Assembly: GCA_900539665.1 (NCBI GenBank)
Contig: UQCV01000007.1
Coordinates: 1 to 55,132, forward strand
Length of the DNA: 55,132 nucleotides
Direction of reading: 5' to 3'
Source: an uncultured Succinivibrionaceae bacterium
GTDB taxonomy: Bacteria; Pseudomonadota; Gammaproteobacteria; Enterobacterales; Succinivibrionaceae
This document shows, piece by piece, positions 1-8,545 of the stretch. A program made the translations under genes and the position numbers. Positions within the stretch are counted from its first letter, which is position 1; each line of letters opens with the position of its first letter. Below the pieces are notes generated by a model, which was given only the letters and a program-made list of their open reading frames with translations, ran no database searches and was not told where the DNA came from.

Positions 1-30
1 ATAGCTTTTCAATAGCAATTCGGTACATAC

Positions 31-673
31 ATGCACCTCCGTCATCATAATGTAAATAAAGTACATCATACAATTTCAAAAAATGCAATGAGTTTTGGTC
101 TCAAAACAACACTTTTTACAGCGATCAAAGTCGATAAATTTCACTATATTCTGGCAGAAATTAAAATGCAAGCGATGCCTGGTAGGTTTTCCGAGCACCG
201 CTTGCGTATAGCTTTATTTAGTCAGCAACAAATCAATTCACTTTTGAGGATTTCTGCTGCACGATTGCGGGTGCTGTTCATAGCTCCGACCCATGCCATT
301 TGGACTGTTGTGCACTCCGATAATGGCGTCCCAATGAAGGCTAAAAACATACTATACCAATGCTATGATCTTGGTGTACAAACACACTACTCTCGCCCTA
401 GACAGAGTAATGATAATGCCTATATTGAGTCTTCATTTGCGCTTTTAAAGCATTGCCACACTATGAATACCAAAGAGCTTTAGAACCCTTGAAGAAGCAC
501 GCTTATGGTGCAAAAAATTTTATACTTGGTATAACGAAAAGCACCTTCATAGTGGTATTTGCTATATAACACCTTCTAAGTGCCATGCAGGCCAAGGACC
601 TGCCATTATGGAAAGGCGTAATGAATTTATTTCCACGCTCAAGCAAGGTGACTGTGAAGTTACTGCTATGTAG
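31..673 (+). pseudogene. IS3-family transposase (OrfB, DDE integrase core), broken remnant
   Basis: From about position 285 the translation matches the C-terminal half of an IS3-family OrfB. It shows HSDNG (second catalytic Asp), then SRPRQSNDNAYIES with the catalytic Glu; exactly 35 residues lie between Asp and Glu, as in DD(35)E enzymes. The frame stops at 481-483. The missing tail (RTLEEARLWCKKFY, WYNEKHLHSG, TPSKCHAG) continues in the next frame from about 482 to a stop at 671-673, so a frameshift near 478 separates the two parts. The first ~85 codons do not look like normal OrfB sequence, and no OrfA is visible, so the 5' part is lost or lies outside the window. The gene is not expected to make an active transposase. 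The family call is firm; the exact IS subgroup is not. Confidence 0.85.
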
Positions 674-784
674 CGTCTTAAGTTTCATAAGATGCCCGCA
701 AAAGTCACTCTCATGAACTTTAGAACTAAACGAGACAAGATAGCTAGCCAAATAAAGAACAAGAACACCTAGGAAACGACGTTA

Positions 785-822
785 ACCACATTGACGAGGC
801 GGCTTAAACCGCCAAGTGTGGT
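785..822. repeat. Inverted repeat downstream of the IS3 remnant
   Basis: Outer arms ACCACA (785-790) and TGTGGT (817-822) enclose an inner stem GGCGG/CCGCC (798-802 and 809-813) with a cttaaa loop. There is no T-run directly after either arm, so this is not a classic terminator. It could be an IS-end structure or a weak terminator between the remnant and the minus-strand gene that ends at 906. Confidence 0.5.
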
Positions 823-905
823 ATGTAGTAATTTTTGGTCAAAACTAGCTTGACTTATACCAGTATACCGATTACCCAAAACAGAATTTTGGGACTTAGG
901 AACTT

Positions 906-1802
906 CTAACGCCCACAACCAATGCTTTCAAGCACCTTGATTCGTCCCGATAACGCCCATACAGTCCAAACCAAGAATACCCCAACCGCAGTACACATAA
1001 TTTCCGGACGAGATAAAGCAAACTCTGCATCCCATTCTAACAAGAGTGCATATGCTCCTAGTAAAAATGAACTACCAACGATTGCCGCCGTAGTTCTTTT
1101 TAGGACTAAAGGCAATAACGCAGCTACACTTGGCGCCACTAGTGAACACCATAAATCTGCATCCTTAAAATATAACATGGTTTTAAGTTCGAGCGTTCGA
1201 TCTGTCGCCCAAAACAATAATGGCAACCGCCAAGAGAGTATGGCAAGAATAACTAAGGACCAAGCTTTTTTGCGTTTAAATGAAACATACATTTTTAACA
1301 AAGCTTCTTCCGCTGCTTTAGCTTGGGCTGCTTTAGCTTGGGCTGCTTTAGCTTGGGCTGCTTTAGCTTGGGCTTCCTTAGCTTGAGCCACTTTTTCTTT
1401 TGCTTCCTCTGCTCGAGCTACTCGTGCTTCCTGCGCTTTTTTCGCTTCTAACTCTTTAGTTTCTATTTCATTTATTGATGTTTCGATTTCATTTATTGAG
1501 GTTTCGATTTCTTTTGTTGCTTCAGGTTCTTTGTTTTCTTTTGTTATTAGCTCATTAGCTTCGGTTGAAAGGAAGGGCTTTGGTTGCCATGAAGTTACTA
1601 GCTCTTTGTTTTTACTAGCGCTTGCGGCCGTAGTTTTACTAACTTGTTTAACCGAAGTTTGGGCGTGTGAAGCCACAGAAGTTAAGGCCTGCAAATTAGC
1701 TTCAACTTGTGTAGTACTTACATCATTTAAGGTTGAAGCTTTAGTCTGAGTTTGAGTTTGTGATTGAGCCGGGTCAAGGCCGCTTTTAGCCTGGTTTACC
1801 AA
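906..1802 (-). CDS. Putative four-helix inner-membrane protein with repetitive Ala/Lys/Gln linker
   Basis: 298 aa. The start is a TTG at 1802-1800, preceded by AGGAG at a spacing of about nine bases; no better ATG is present. The first ~100 residues are polar and Thr/Gln/Ser-rich. Next come three copies of a 7-residue EIETSIN-type repeat and a charged Ala/Lys/Glu/Gln region with four copies of AKAAQ. The C-terminal ~120 residues contain four predicted membrane helices (about 178-200, 214-233, 237-256 and 268-287). The helix layout is vaguely like DUF2069 membrane proteins, but I cannot claim membership. The gene stands alone, with no operon partner. The Ala/Gln/Lys linker looks like a spacer reaching from the membrane. 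The function is unknown. Confidence 0.6.
   Translation of the reverse strand: MVNQAKSGLDPAQSQTQTQTKASTLNDVSTTQVEANLQALTSVASHAQTSVKQVSKTTAASASKNKELVTSWQPKPFLSTEANELITKENKEPEATKEIETSINEIETSINEIETKELEAKKAQEARVARAEEAKEKVAQAKEAQAKAAQAKAAQAKAAQAKAAEEALLKMYVSFKRKKAWSLVILAILSWRLPLLFWATDRTLELKTMLYFKDADLWCSLVAPSVAALLPLVLKRTTAAIVGSSFLLGAYALLLEWDAEFALSRPEIMCTAVGVFLVWTVWALSGRIKVLESIGCGR
1314..1380 (-). repeat. 15-bp tandem repeat inside the linker of the 906-1802 gene
   Basis: About four near-perfect copies of gctgctttagcttgg (plus-strand reading) encode AKAAQ pentapeptides. The unit length is a multiple of three, so copy-number change would lengthen or shorten the linker without breaking the frame. Confidence 0.85.
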
Positions 1803-2022
1803 AGATTTTATCTCCTCTTAAAAACCACGTTAAAGCCTTTAAAGGCCATGCATTTAGGGCAGTTTAACCTGATATTTAGGGCGTTTTGCTTTTGAATTAG
1901 TATCCTAAAATTTAAAGCTCTTATGCCTTAAGTTTGCTCCTAAAACAAGCAACATACTCCATGCCACTCATCCGTTACCAAATACCCCAAAAATTAGCTT
2001 CAACTTTAGGCTCAAGCCACAC

Positions 2023-2403
2023 TTAATACCAAGAAGCAGCGTTGCCAGCAATAATGATCACCCAAGTCACGGTAGTTAAAGTCAACATTAAAAATACTGC
2101 CGCACTTCCCATATCTTTAGCGCGGCCAGAAAGTGGATGACGTTCATCGCTTATTCTATCTACCACCGCTTCGATTGCTGAATTTAAAATTTCAGCTAGT
2201 AAAATTAAAAAAGGACAAGCGACCAATAAAACTAACTGTGTAGCTCCGTGAGCTACAAATGGAGCGGCAATCCAAAGAATTAACGCTAAAATACAATCTT
2301 GTCTAAACGCAGCTTCATATTTTAAAGCCGCTTTAAAACCCATCATACTGTAAATCCCAGCGTTCATAATACGTTTAAGCCCGGTAGTTCCTGGTTTAGC
2401 CAT
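2023..2403 (-). CDS. dgkA: Diacylglycerol kinase DgkA
   Basis: 126 aa from the ATG at 2403, chosen because AGGAG lies seven bases upstream; the in-frame ATG at 2430 lacks such a site. The family is the small trimeric integral-membrane kinase that phosphorylates diacylglycerol to phosphatidate with ATP, recycling the diacylglycerol released when membrane-derived glucans are decorated. Hallmarks are EAAFRQD near the first helix, the signature EILNSAIEAVVDRI and GRAKDMGSAAV, plus three hydrophobic helices. The length is close to the 122 aa of the E. coli protein. It is a monocistronic minus-strand gene. Confidence 0.96.
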   Translation of the reverse strand: MAKPGTTGLKRIMNAGIYSMMGFKAALKYEAAFRQDCILALILWIAAPFVAHGATQLVLLVACPFLILLAEILNSAIEAVVDRISDERHPLSGRAKDMGSAAVFLMLTLTTVTWVIIIAGNAASWY

Positions 2404-2800
2404 AATCCTTCTCCTAAAATCTTTGGTCACACCATAGCAATTTGTGTTTTAAATTCTTGCTATTATAGCACCTCTAAGCCAAGCGCCTCAGCATCCTTTA
2501 CGTAGTTCAACTAAATACTTTTAGCGTAATTTAGAATTTTTGACTGCGCTAAATCGACCAAGCTCAGAATTTTCTTTCCTTTTCCGCCATGACAATGAAT
2601 TTAATTCCTTAAAGCTCACCAAACATAAATTTTTTTTCCATTTCGTTCTTCTTACGGTAAAATACGCCGTTAAAATTATTCAATTCACTATTCACTATTT
2701 GTTTTTTACATCATAAATAGAGACTAGGCTCTAGTCTTAGAGATAAATCCACCAGACTAGAACATTTGCCTCTACAACCTTTTAATAAAGAGAAGCGTCT
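2404..2800. other. Intergenic region between divergent dgkA and the DUF486 gene
   Basis: About 400 bases of AT-rich sequence between two divergently transcribed genes, so it should contain both promoters. I see no convincing -35/-10 pair, no RNA gene and no conserved coding remnant. Confidence 0.4.
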
Positions 2801-3163
2801 ATGAATCCTTGGTCTATCATTGCTACTAGTGCCGTATTACTCGTAGGCAGTAACATTTTTATGAATTTTGCGTGGTATGGCCACCTAAAGACCATGGCTG
2901 GCAAACCTGTATTATACGCCATCCTTATTTCCTGGAGCTTGGCCTTCTTTGAATATTGCCTCATGATTCCAGCGAACCGCTTAGCTAGTACCTACCTTAC
3001 TGTAGGGCAAATGAAAATCATGCAAGAAGCTATTACCCTGTCAGTATTTATCCCAATCTCACTCTTGTTTTTTGGGGAAAAGTGGAACTGGGATTACTTG
3101 TGGTCAGCAATATGTATCATGGGCGCTATCTTCTTTGCTTTTAGATCTAAAATTTTTGCTTAA
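2801..3163 (+). CDS. DMT-superfamily DUF486 membrane protein
   Basis: 120 aa with four predicted membrane helices and almost no soluble part. The sequence fits the DUF486 family (small drug/metabolite-transporter-like proteins): a conserved NFAWYGHL stretch after helix 1, a WSLAFFEYCLMIPANR segment in helix 2, GQMKIMQEAITL between helices 2 and 3, and FGEKWNWDYLW before helix 4. Such proteins resemble half of a dimeric transporter, and the substrate is not known. A GAGAAG motif lies just upstream of the ATG. It stands alone, divergent from dgkA. Confidence 0.88.
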   Translation: MNPWSIIATSAVLLVGSNIFMNFAWYGHLKTMAGKPVLYAILISWSLAFFEYCLMIPANRLASTYLTVGQMKIMQEAITLSVFIPISLLFFGEKWNWDYLWSAICIMGAIFFAFRSKIFA

Positions 3164-4073
3164 GCCTCAACCATTGGCTTGAGCCATGGCGCCACTACTA
3201 AAAACAGGCGATTCTTGAGTTACGAAATTCTGGCTTTAGCTTAAATTCTTAAAGTTAAATTCAGAATTTCGCTTAACTAAATATCTTTCCTTAATTATCC
3301 ACCACGCCTGCCAAAGGTAAGACCTACCAACTTACCATCAACGGCTATTGCGCTACAATCATCACATCACTTGCCACAATTTTATCGCCCTAACCCCATT
3401 CTCTCTGCTCTACGATGTTCTGACTCGTTTTTGCTGTTCCCATATCAAAAATATTAAAGCCAAACCTACGCTCTAATGCGCGAAACTTTTTTACGCCCTA
3501 AAGCACACGTTCTATTTTTTTTTAATTTGTGGCTGATTTTTTCTTTTTTTTATAGCTGTGCATATCTTTTTACCCCGCAAAGCCTTGAAATCCCAATCTT
3601 CACGCCTTTAAGGCGCAAATGTTTTTACCTCTTCCCCAAAAAATACCCAAAATTATTCACCATCTTTGGGGACAACTCAAAAATCAAGTACTTTATTGCA
3701 TTTTTTTCCCAAGGTCGCACCTCTTACTTAAACACTTGCGTTACTCATTTGAAGTTTTCAGCCGTAATTTTGGAGTACTTACATTAGAGAAAATTTAAAC
3801 CTCTGTTCGATTTTTTAAGTCCCTTACTAGTCTGGAATTGTCATTTAGAGAACCATCAAACAAATTTGAGTTTGGCTACCAAGTCTAAAAAAAAGAAAGA
3901 AAGTAAAAGGATGATAAGGAAGGAAAAAAGGATGATAAGAAAGAAAGAAAACGAAGCAATCTAATAATCTAATTTGACCTGTTTAGTTTTGAATTTGCTT
4001 TGATTGAATTTGGTTTGACGTTATTTTATTTGCCTCAAGGCTAGCAGTAAAAACCTTCTAGCCGATAAAAGAA
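3164..4073. other. Long intergenic region with T-rich and purine-rich tracts
   Basis: About 900 bases without a supported gene. It contains an AT-rich stretch around 3510-3550 and a strongly purine-biased run at about 3881-3955 in which an AAAAGGATGATAAG-like unit occurs twice. No tRNA or ncRNA was recognised. A 103-codon frame at 3476-3787 lacks a ribosome-binding site and any family resemblance. Confidence 0.5.
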
Positions 4074-4110
4074 AAAAACCACATTGAGGTTTGAGCTCCA
4101 TGTGGTTTTT
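4074..4110 (-). terminator. Rho-independent terminator downstream of fabB
   Basis: Arms AAAAACCACAT (4074-4084) and ATGTGGTTTTT (4100-4110) form a perfect 11-bp stem around a 15-base loop. A run of Ts follows the stem on the minus strand, about 90 bases after the fabB stop. The A/T outer pairs make it usable in both directions. Confidence 0.85.
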
Positions 4111-4203
4111 ACAAGCATGAATCTGAGCCTTAAAAATACTCAAATGATAATTGCTTTGAACTAGTTTAAGTCAACCTAAGCGGTTACCTCTAGGCGTAAT
4201 TAG

Positions 4204-5433
4204 TTAACCGTGGTATTTACTAAAAACTAAACTTGCATTGGTGCCACCAAAGCCAAAGCTATTTGACATCACGCATTCAAGTTCTTTTTCCATGGTCTTA
4301 GTTACAATTGGCATCCCTTCAGCATCAGGATCTAAGTTAGCAATGTTAATACTTGGAGCAATAAAGCCTTCGTTTAACATGATAAGTGAATAGATTGCTT
4401 CCTGAACCCCTGCCGCCCCTAAAGAGTGACCAGTTAAAGACTTAGTAGAACCAAGGAATGGAATGTTATCCCCAAAAGTCTGACGTACTGCTTCAAGTTC
4501 TCTAGTATCGCCAACCTTAGTAGAGGTACCATGAGTATTGATGTATTCAACCTTTAATGGACCGTTTTCAGGATGCAAGCCCGCCATAGCACCTTGCATA
4601 CAACGTACTGCCCCTTCACCAGATGGAGCAACCATGTCGTAGCCATCAGAAGTTGCACTAAAGCCTGTAATTTCAGCGTAAATATGAGCCCCACGAGCTA
4701 AAGCATGTTCGAGCTCTTCAACTACGACCATCCCGCCACCGCCAGCGATTACAAAACCATCACGGTCGGCATCGTAAGTTCTAGATGCTGTTTCTGGAGC
4801 TTCGTTATACTTAGTGCTCAATGCGCCCATGCCGTCAAAAAGGCAAGCTAAAGTCCAATCAAGTTCTTCCCCACCACCTGCAAATACTACGTCTTGACGA
4901 CCTAACATAATCTGTTCAGCCGCATTACCGATGCAGTGAGCTGAAGTAGAACAAGCAGAACTAATGCTATAGTTCACGCCTTTAATCTTAAATGGGGTAG
5001 CAAGACAAGCAGAAGTAGTTGAACCCATGCAACGAGTAACCTGGTATGGACCAACACGACGCACACCCTTTTCACGAAGGGTATCGCATGCTTCTACCTG
5101 ATTGTGAGAAGATGCCCCACCTGAACCACAGATAAGACCAGTACGCACATTGGAAACTTGATCTAGAGTTAAACCAGAATCTGCTACTGCCTGCTGCATT
5201 GCTAAATAAGCATAAGCTGCCGCGTCGCCCATAAAACGCTTTACCTTGCGGTCAATTAATTCATCAGGGTTAAGTTTAACGTTACCCCAAACCTGGGATC
5301 TTAACCCCATGTCTCTAAATTGTTCTGAAAATGTGATACCAGATTTTCCGGCTTTGAGAGCTTCACGCACTTCCTGCACATTGTTGCCGATGCTTGAAAC
5401 AATGCCCATACCAGTAATAACAGCTCTTCTCAT
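4204..5433 (-). CDS. fabB: 3-oxoacyl-ACP synthase I (KAS I)
   Basis: 409 aa. It condenses acyl-ACP with malonyl-ACP in cytosolic type II fatty-acid synthesis and in E. coli is needed for unsaturated fatty acids. The thiolase-fold triad is visible: Cys161 in SSACSTS, His301 in NTHGTSTKVGD and His336 in LTGHSLGAAG. The C-terminal SNSFGFGGTNAS is also present. The start is the ATG at 5433, with AAGGA seven bases upstream, giving MRRAVITG as in other FabB proteins and a length near the usual 406; the open frame runs 56 codons further upstream without a good site. As in E. coli, the mnmC gene is its divergent neighbour. The KAS I rather than KAS II call rests on overall similarity. Confidence 0.95.
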   Translation of the reverse strand: MRRAVITGMGIVSSIGNNVQEVREALKAGKSGITFSEQFRDMGLRSQVWGNVKLNPDELIDRKVKRFMGDAAAYAYLAMQQAVADSGLTLDQVSNVRTGLICGSGGASSHNQVEACDTLREKGVRRVGPYQVTRCMGSTTSACLATPFKIKGVNYSISSACSTSAHCIGNAAEQIMLGRQDVVFAGGGEELDWTLACLFDGMGALSTKYNEAPETASRTYDADRDGFVIAGGGGMVVVEELEHALARGAHIYAEITGFSATSDGYDMVAPSGEGAVRCMQGAMAGLHPENGPLKVEYINTHGTSTKVGDTRELEAVRQTFGDNIPFLGSTKSLTGHSLGAAGVQEAIYSLIMLNEGFIAPSINIANLDPDAEGMPIVTKTMEKELECVMSNSFGFGGTNASLVFSKYHG

Positions 5434-6148
5434 ATCTTTATCCTTTATTTTTAAAATCTGCAGTGCCTTCGACGTCGCGTGCTTAAACATGGCACCTAAA
5501 TTCTCATTTACATTTATGAGACTAGGTCGAACACAGTGGCTAAAAAGATAGGGACTAACCCCTAAACCACAGATGATAGTTGTGTTATATTCACACGGCA
5601 TAAAACCAAGCGGGATTATTTTAACATCATATCAATGTATTTTGTTTTTAAAAATCTAAAAATATAAATTTCCACGACCTACCTAACTTTTTTGCATGAA
5701 AATTTGAAATCAGCTCGTAGAATTCAAGAGCACTCCGCCTAATATGTGCGACCTAACTAACAGCAAATTACAATTGGTGGCGTTTAAGCTCAATCCCCCC
5801 AAAAAAACTTCCAACCTAGACTTTCTTTATATATCCATAAAACAGCAAACCAAAATCAACATCTTGATTTTTTTTCTTCTATCCTTACACTTGCTTGTTA
5901 AAATCACGTCTACACCATTTTAAATTGTGCGTAAAATTTTAAACGGTTCGTAACACTTAATCACAAACCAAACAAGCTGTAAAACTTAAAATTAAAAGCA
6001 GTAAAATACCAAGCTTCAAATTACACGCGCTAAATTTTGAACTAAGCTCAAAATAAAGTTCATGCTTTAAGCTTAAGCACTTAGCACTTATCACTTAGCA
6101 AAGCTAAAGATGGTTTAATCATAATAGTAAACCGACTAGAGATGACAT
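5434..6148. other. Divergent intergenic region between fabB and mnmD
   Basis: About 715 AT-rich bases that must hold the promoters for fabB (minus) and mnmD (plus). I looked for FabR/FadR-like palindromes and saw none I would defend. No RNA gene or coding remnant was recognised. Confidence 0.4.
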
Positions 6149-7033
6149 ATGCAATTTATTTATCCACCAACTTTCACACCTAGCGCCACTAAGATTACTT
6201 TCGCCCAACCTGACTTTGGCCCGAGCGGCATTCCCCATAGTGAAGTTTTTGGGGATGTTTATTTTTCTGATGCCGGTGGCGCTTCAGAAAAAGAACAGGT
6301 ATTTGTCAAAGGAAATGGACTTCCTAAACGTTTAATGGAGTCACCGCTCCCAGAATTTGCCGTTGGTGAAACAGGTTTTGGGTCCGGCTTAAGCCTCCTC
6401 ATGCTCATTAAGAACCTAAAAGAAGCAGGTTTTTGGGAGCCTCCAGCACCAGAAAATATAAGCTCTAGCCCCAAGGCCACGGCCCCAATCTCCGTTCACC
6501 CTAAAGAACTTATCTATCTTTCAACTGAGCTTTATCCTATGACGCGCGCCGATATGCGCAAGGCGCATCAAGTTTTTCCCGAAATCACCGCTGAATCGCA
6601 GGAATTACTTAACGCGTACGCTGAAACTAAACTTCACCTTGGCTTAAATGTATTAACTCCTTGGCCTCACACCAAAATCTATCTCTTAGTTGGTGATGTC
6701 TTAGAAACCTTACCTCAACTTGAGATAAGAAATGGCGGGATTGATGCTTGGTTTTTAGATGGCTTTTCTCCCCAAAAGGATCTTGCCATGTGGAGTCCTG
6801 AATGCGCCCAACAATTACAGCGCTTAAGTCGCCGTGGAGCTACCATTGCGACTTATACGGTGTCAGGTTTTGTGCGCCGTAATCTAATAGCAGCGGGATT
6901 TGCCGTCCAAAAAATTCCCGGATTTGGGCGTAAGAAAGAAATGTTAGCTGGAGTTTTAACTGAACTCAGCAAGAAGTCCCCCACCTCTATAGGTGGGGGA
7001 GGATGTCACACCTTATTAACGATTAAAGACTAG
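6149..7033 (+). CDS. mnmC: tRNA 5-methylaminomethyl-uridine methyltransferase (MnmD domain only; truncated MnmC)
   Basis: 294 aa. It corresponds to the N-terminal methyltransferase half of MnmC, which uses SAM to convert nm5(s2)U34 of tRNA to mnm5(s2)U34. The SAM-binding motif appears as GETGFGSGLSLL (about residues 71-82), and DAWFLDGFSPQKDLAMWS and IPGFGRKKEMLAGVL match the family. The FAD-dependent oxidoreductase half found in about 660-aa MnmC proteins is absent. The last ~23 codons, starting at the family's natural domain boundary, are encoded by a repeated palindromic element (6956-7009) that also occurs at two unrelated places. The protein therefore seems cut at the domain junction. 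The methyltransferase is plausibly functional alone, as stand-alone MnmD enzymes exist. It lies divergently next to fabB. Confidence 0.88.
   Translation: MQFIYPPTFTPSATKITFAQPDFGPSGIPHSEVFGDVYFSDAGGASEKEQVFVKGNGLPKRLMESPLPEFAVGETGFGSGLSLLMLIKNLKEAGFWEPPAPENISSSPKATAPISVHPKELIYLSTELYPMTRADMRKAHQVFPEITAESQELLNAYAETKLHLGLNVLTPWPHTKIYLLVGDVLETLPQLEIRNGGIDAWFLDGFSPQKDLAMWSPECAQQLQRLSRRGATIATYTVSGFVRRNLIAAGFAVQKIPGFGRKKEMLAGVLTELSKKSPTSIGGGGCHTLLTIKD
6956..7009 (+). repeat. Palindromic mobile-like element, copy 1 (forms the mnmC 3' end)
   Basis: The sequence begins with TTAAC, then TGAACTCAGCAAGAAGTC, then a 9-bp stem CCCCCACCT/AGGTGGGGG with a 4-base loop, and ends at AGGATGTCAC. It matches the copies at 29697-29750 and, inverted, 25096-25149. 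All three share TTTAAC at the left edge and diverge just after GTCAC. It resembles the subterminal hairpin ends of IS200/IS605 elements, and TTTAAC is the known target of IS605 itself; the family link is inference. Confidence 0.8.
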
Positions 7034-7104
7034 GTGTTTTTTTAACTTTACTAACACATAGATGTCCAAGCTAAATTCAGGTAATGTAGATGTGTTAATA
7101 CATT

Positions 7105-7152
7105 GATGTTTTGATGTTTTGATGTTTTGATGTTTTGATGTTTTGATGTTTT
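7105..7152. repeat. 8-bp tandem repeat (GATGTTTT x6)
   Basis: Six uninterrupted copies of GATGTTTT lie between the convergent ends of mnmD and the Sel1-repeat gene. The location is non-coding. The repeat is a candidate variable-number locus. Confidence 0.95.
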
Positions 7153-7294
7153 TAAAGATTTTTAATATTAAAACAAAACTGTTGAATATTATTTTAAAAG
7201 CATTTTATAAGCGTTTAGCCCCCATTAATGTTTTTAAGGCAAGCATTTGGTAAAAAATAGCACGCCTTATTACTCTCGTATATGTTTACCTGAA

Positions 7295-8545
7295 TTAGTC
7301 TTTTTGGGACCGATATTTAATTGACGGTCTTAAGTTACTTAACGGGAAAATTTGTGGCTCTTGTTTACAAGTCATCGGATCAAACGCCACAGTTTTGATT
7401 TTTTGGTCTTCCGCTAAAGATAGTTCTGGTAATTCCAGAAACTCATCTGACTGCCAATCATCGCCCCCACAAATGGAAGCAATATACTTCATTTGATATG
7501 TCAGCAATAAATCACGGTGTTTTTTTTGCGCTTGCCATTTCTTTAGGTAAATGTTGGCCATTAACGCTGCCGCTTTAGCGTCTCCCGCAATAGCCGCATC
7601 ATGGTACCAGGCTAAGTGCACCATGTTTTCTAAAGTCACACCATGATCTAAACCTTCATTACGTAAATACGAAATATCCTCTTCATCAAAAGCTTGGGTC
7701 TGCCACAACCGACCGAGTTCGCGCGCACCAGCTACAATTCCATATTTAAAAGCTTCATGGTACCAATAGGCAGCTTCTTTTAGATTTTGAGAAGTGTTAA
7801 TGGCGTTTTCATATAACCCGGCAAGTCTAAAAGCTGCCCGACCATCATGGTTTTCAGCCGCTCTCGTATACCAAAAAATTGCATCTTCATCCGTATAAGT
7901 ACTGTCTTCCACGCCATGCTCGAGATAAAACCCTAAAGCATACTGCGCTTCAACAATGTTTTGCTCTGCCGCTAAACGTAAATGCTCCATAATTTTAGGG
8001 GCCTTTGATGAAACTAAAACTTGAGGCGCTTTTAAATCATCTTCCGGCTTCATTAAATGATGCAAAGCTATATCTTGTTTAATCATTAAAGCCGCTAAAT
8101 TATAATGAGCTTCAGGTACACCTTTAAGCGCTGCCGCATGAAAAAGTCGCATCGCTTGTAGATCGTTTTGCGGAATCCCGCGCCCAAATTCCGCCAAAAT
8201 ACCTAACGCATTCATAGCGTCAGGCAAACCGCCGTGAGCCGCCGCAGCGTAATATTCAGCTGCTTTAGCGTAGTTTATCGGTAAACCATCCCCGCGTTCC
8301 GACATCACCCCTAAAAAATAAACCGCCTGCAGGTCACCTTCTACCGCATGGTTACGGCAAACTCGAACCGCATCTGTAAAATCGTGTATCTTAACAGCTA
8401 ATTGCACTTGTGACAAACAGCTAGCTTCACTAGCTCCCCAAGCCAATAAAAAAACACCACCTAAAAGCCATGAACTTTGAGATCTGCTTATACTTAGCTT
8501 AAGTTTTAAATTTTTCCTTATTTCTGCTCGTGCTATCGCCTTCAT
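7295..8545 (-). CDS. Exported Sel1-repeat (TPR-like) protein
   Basis: 416 aa from the ATG at 8545, preferred over the one at 8566 because AGGTGG precedes it. A basic N-terminus and a hydrophobic stretch (about residues 25-40, WLLGGVFLLAWGASEAS) look like a signal peptide, placing the protein in the periplasm or outside. The rest is built of Sel1-like repeats: motifs such as AVYFLGVMSERGDGLP, YAKAAEYYAAAAHGG and AMNALGILAEFGRG recur at about 36-residue intervals to about residue 260, with weaker repeats after that. Sel1 repeats make protein-binding solenoids. The partner and role are not deducible. It is monocistronic and converges on mnmD. Confidence 0.82.
   Translation of the reverse strand: MKAIARAEIRKNLKLKLSISRSQSSWLLGGVFLLAWGASEASCLSQVQLAVKIHDFTDAVRVCRNHAVEGDLQAVYFLGVMSERGDGLPINYAKAAEYYAAAAHGGLPDAMNALGILAEFGRGIPQNDLQAMRLFHAAALKGVPEAHYNLAALMIKQDIALHHLMKPEDDLKAPQVLVSSKAPKIMEHLRLAAEQNIVEAQYALGFYLEHGVEDSTYTDEDAIFWYTRAAENHDGRAAFRLAGLYENAINTSQNLKEAAYWYHEAFKYGIVAGARELGRLWQTQAFDEEDISYLRNEGLDHGVTLENMVHLAWYHDAAIAGDAKAAALMANIYLKKWQAQKKHRDLLLTYQMKYIASICGGDDWQSDEFLELPELSLAEDQKIKTVAFDPMTCKQEPQIFPLSNLRPSIKYRSQKD

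Noticed and set aside
3476..3787. 103-codon plus-strand frame
   Set aside because: No ribosome-binding site, Phe/Tyr/Lys-rich translation typical of AT-rich non-coding DNA, and no family resemblance.
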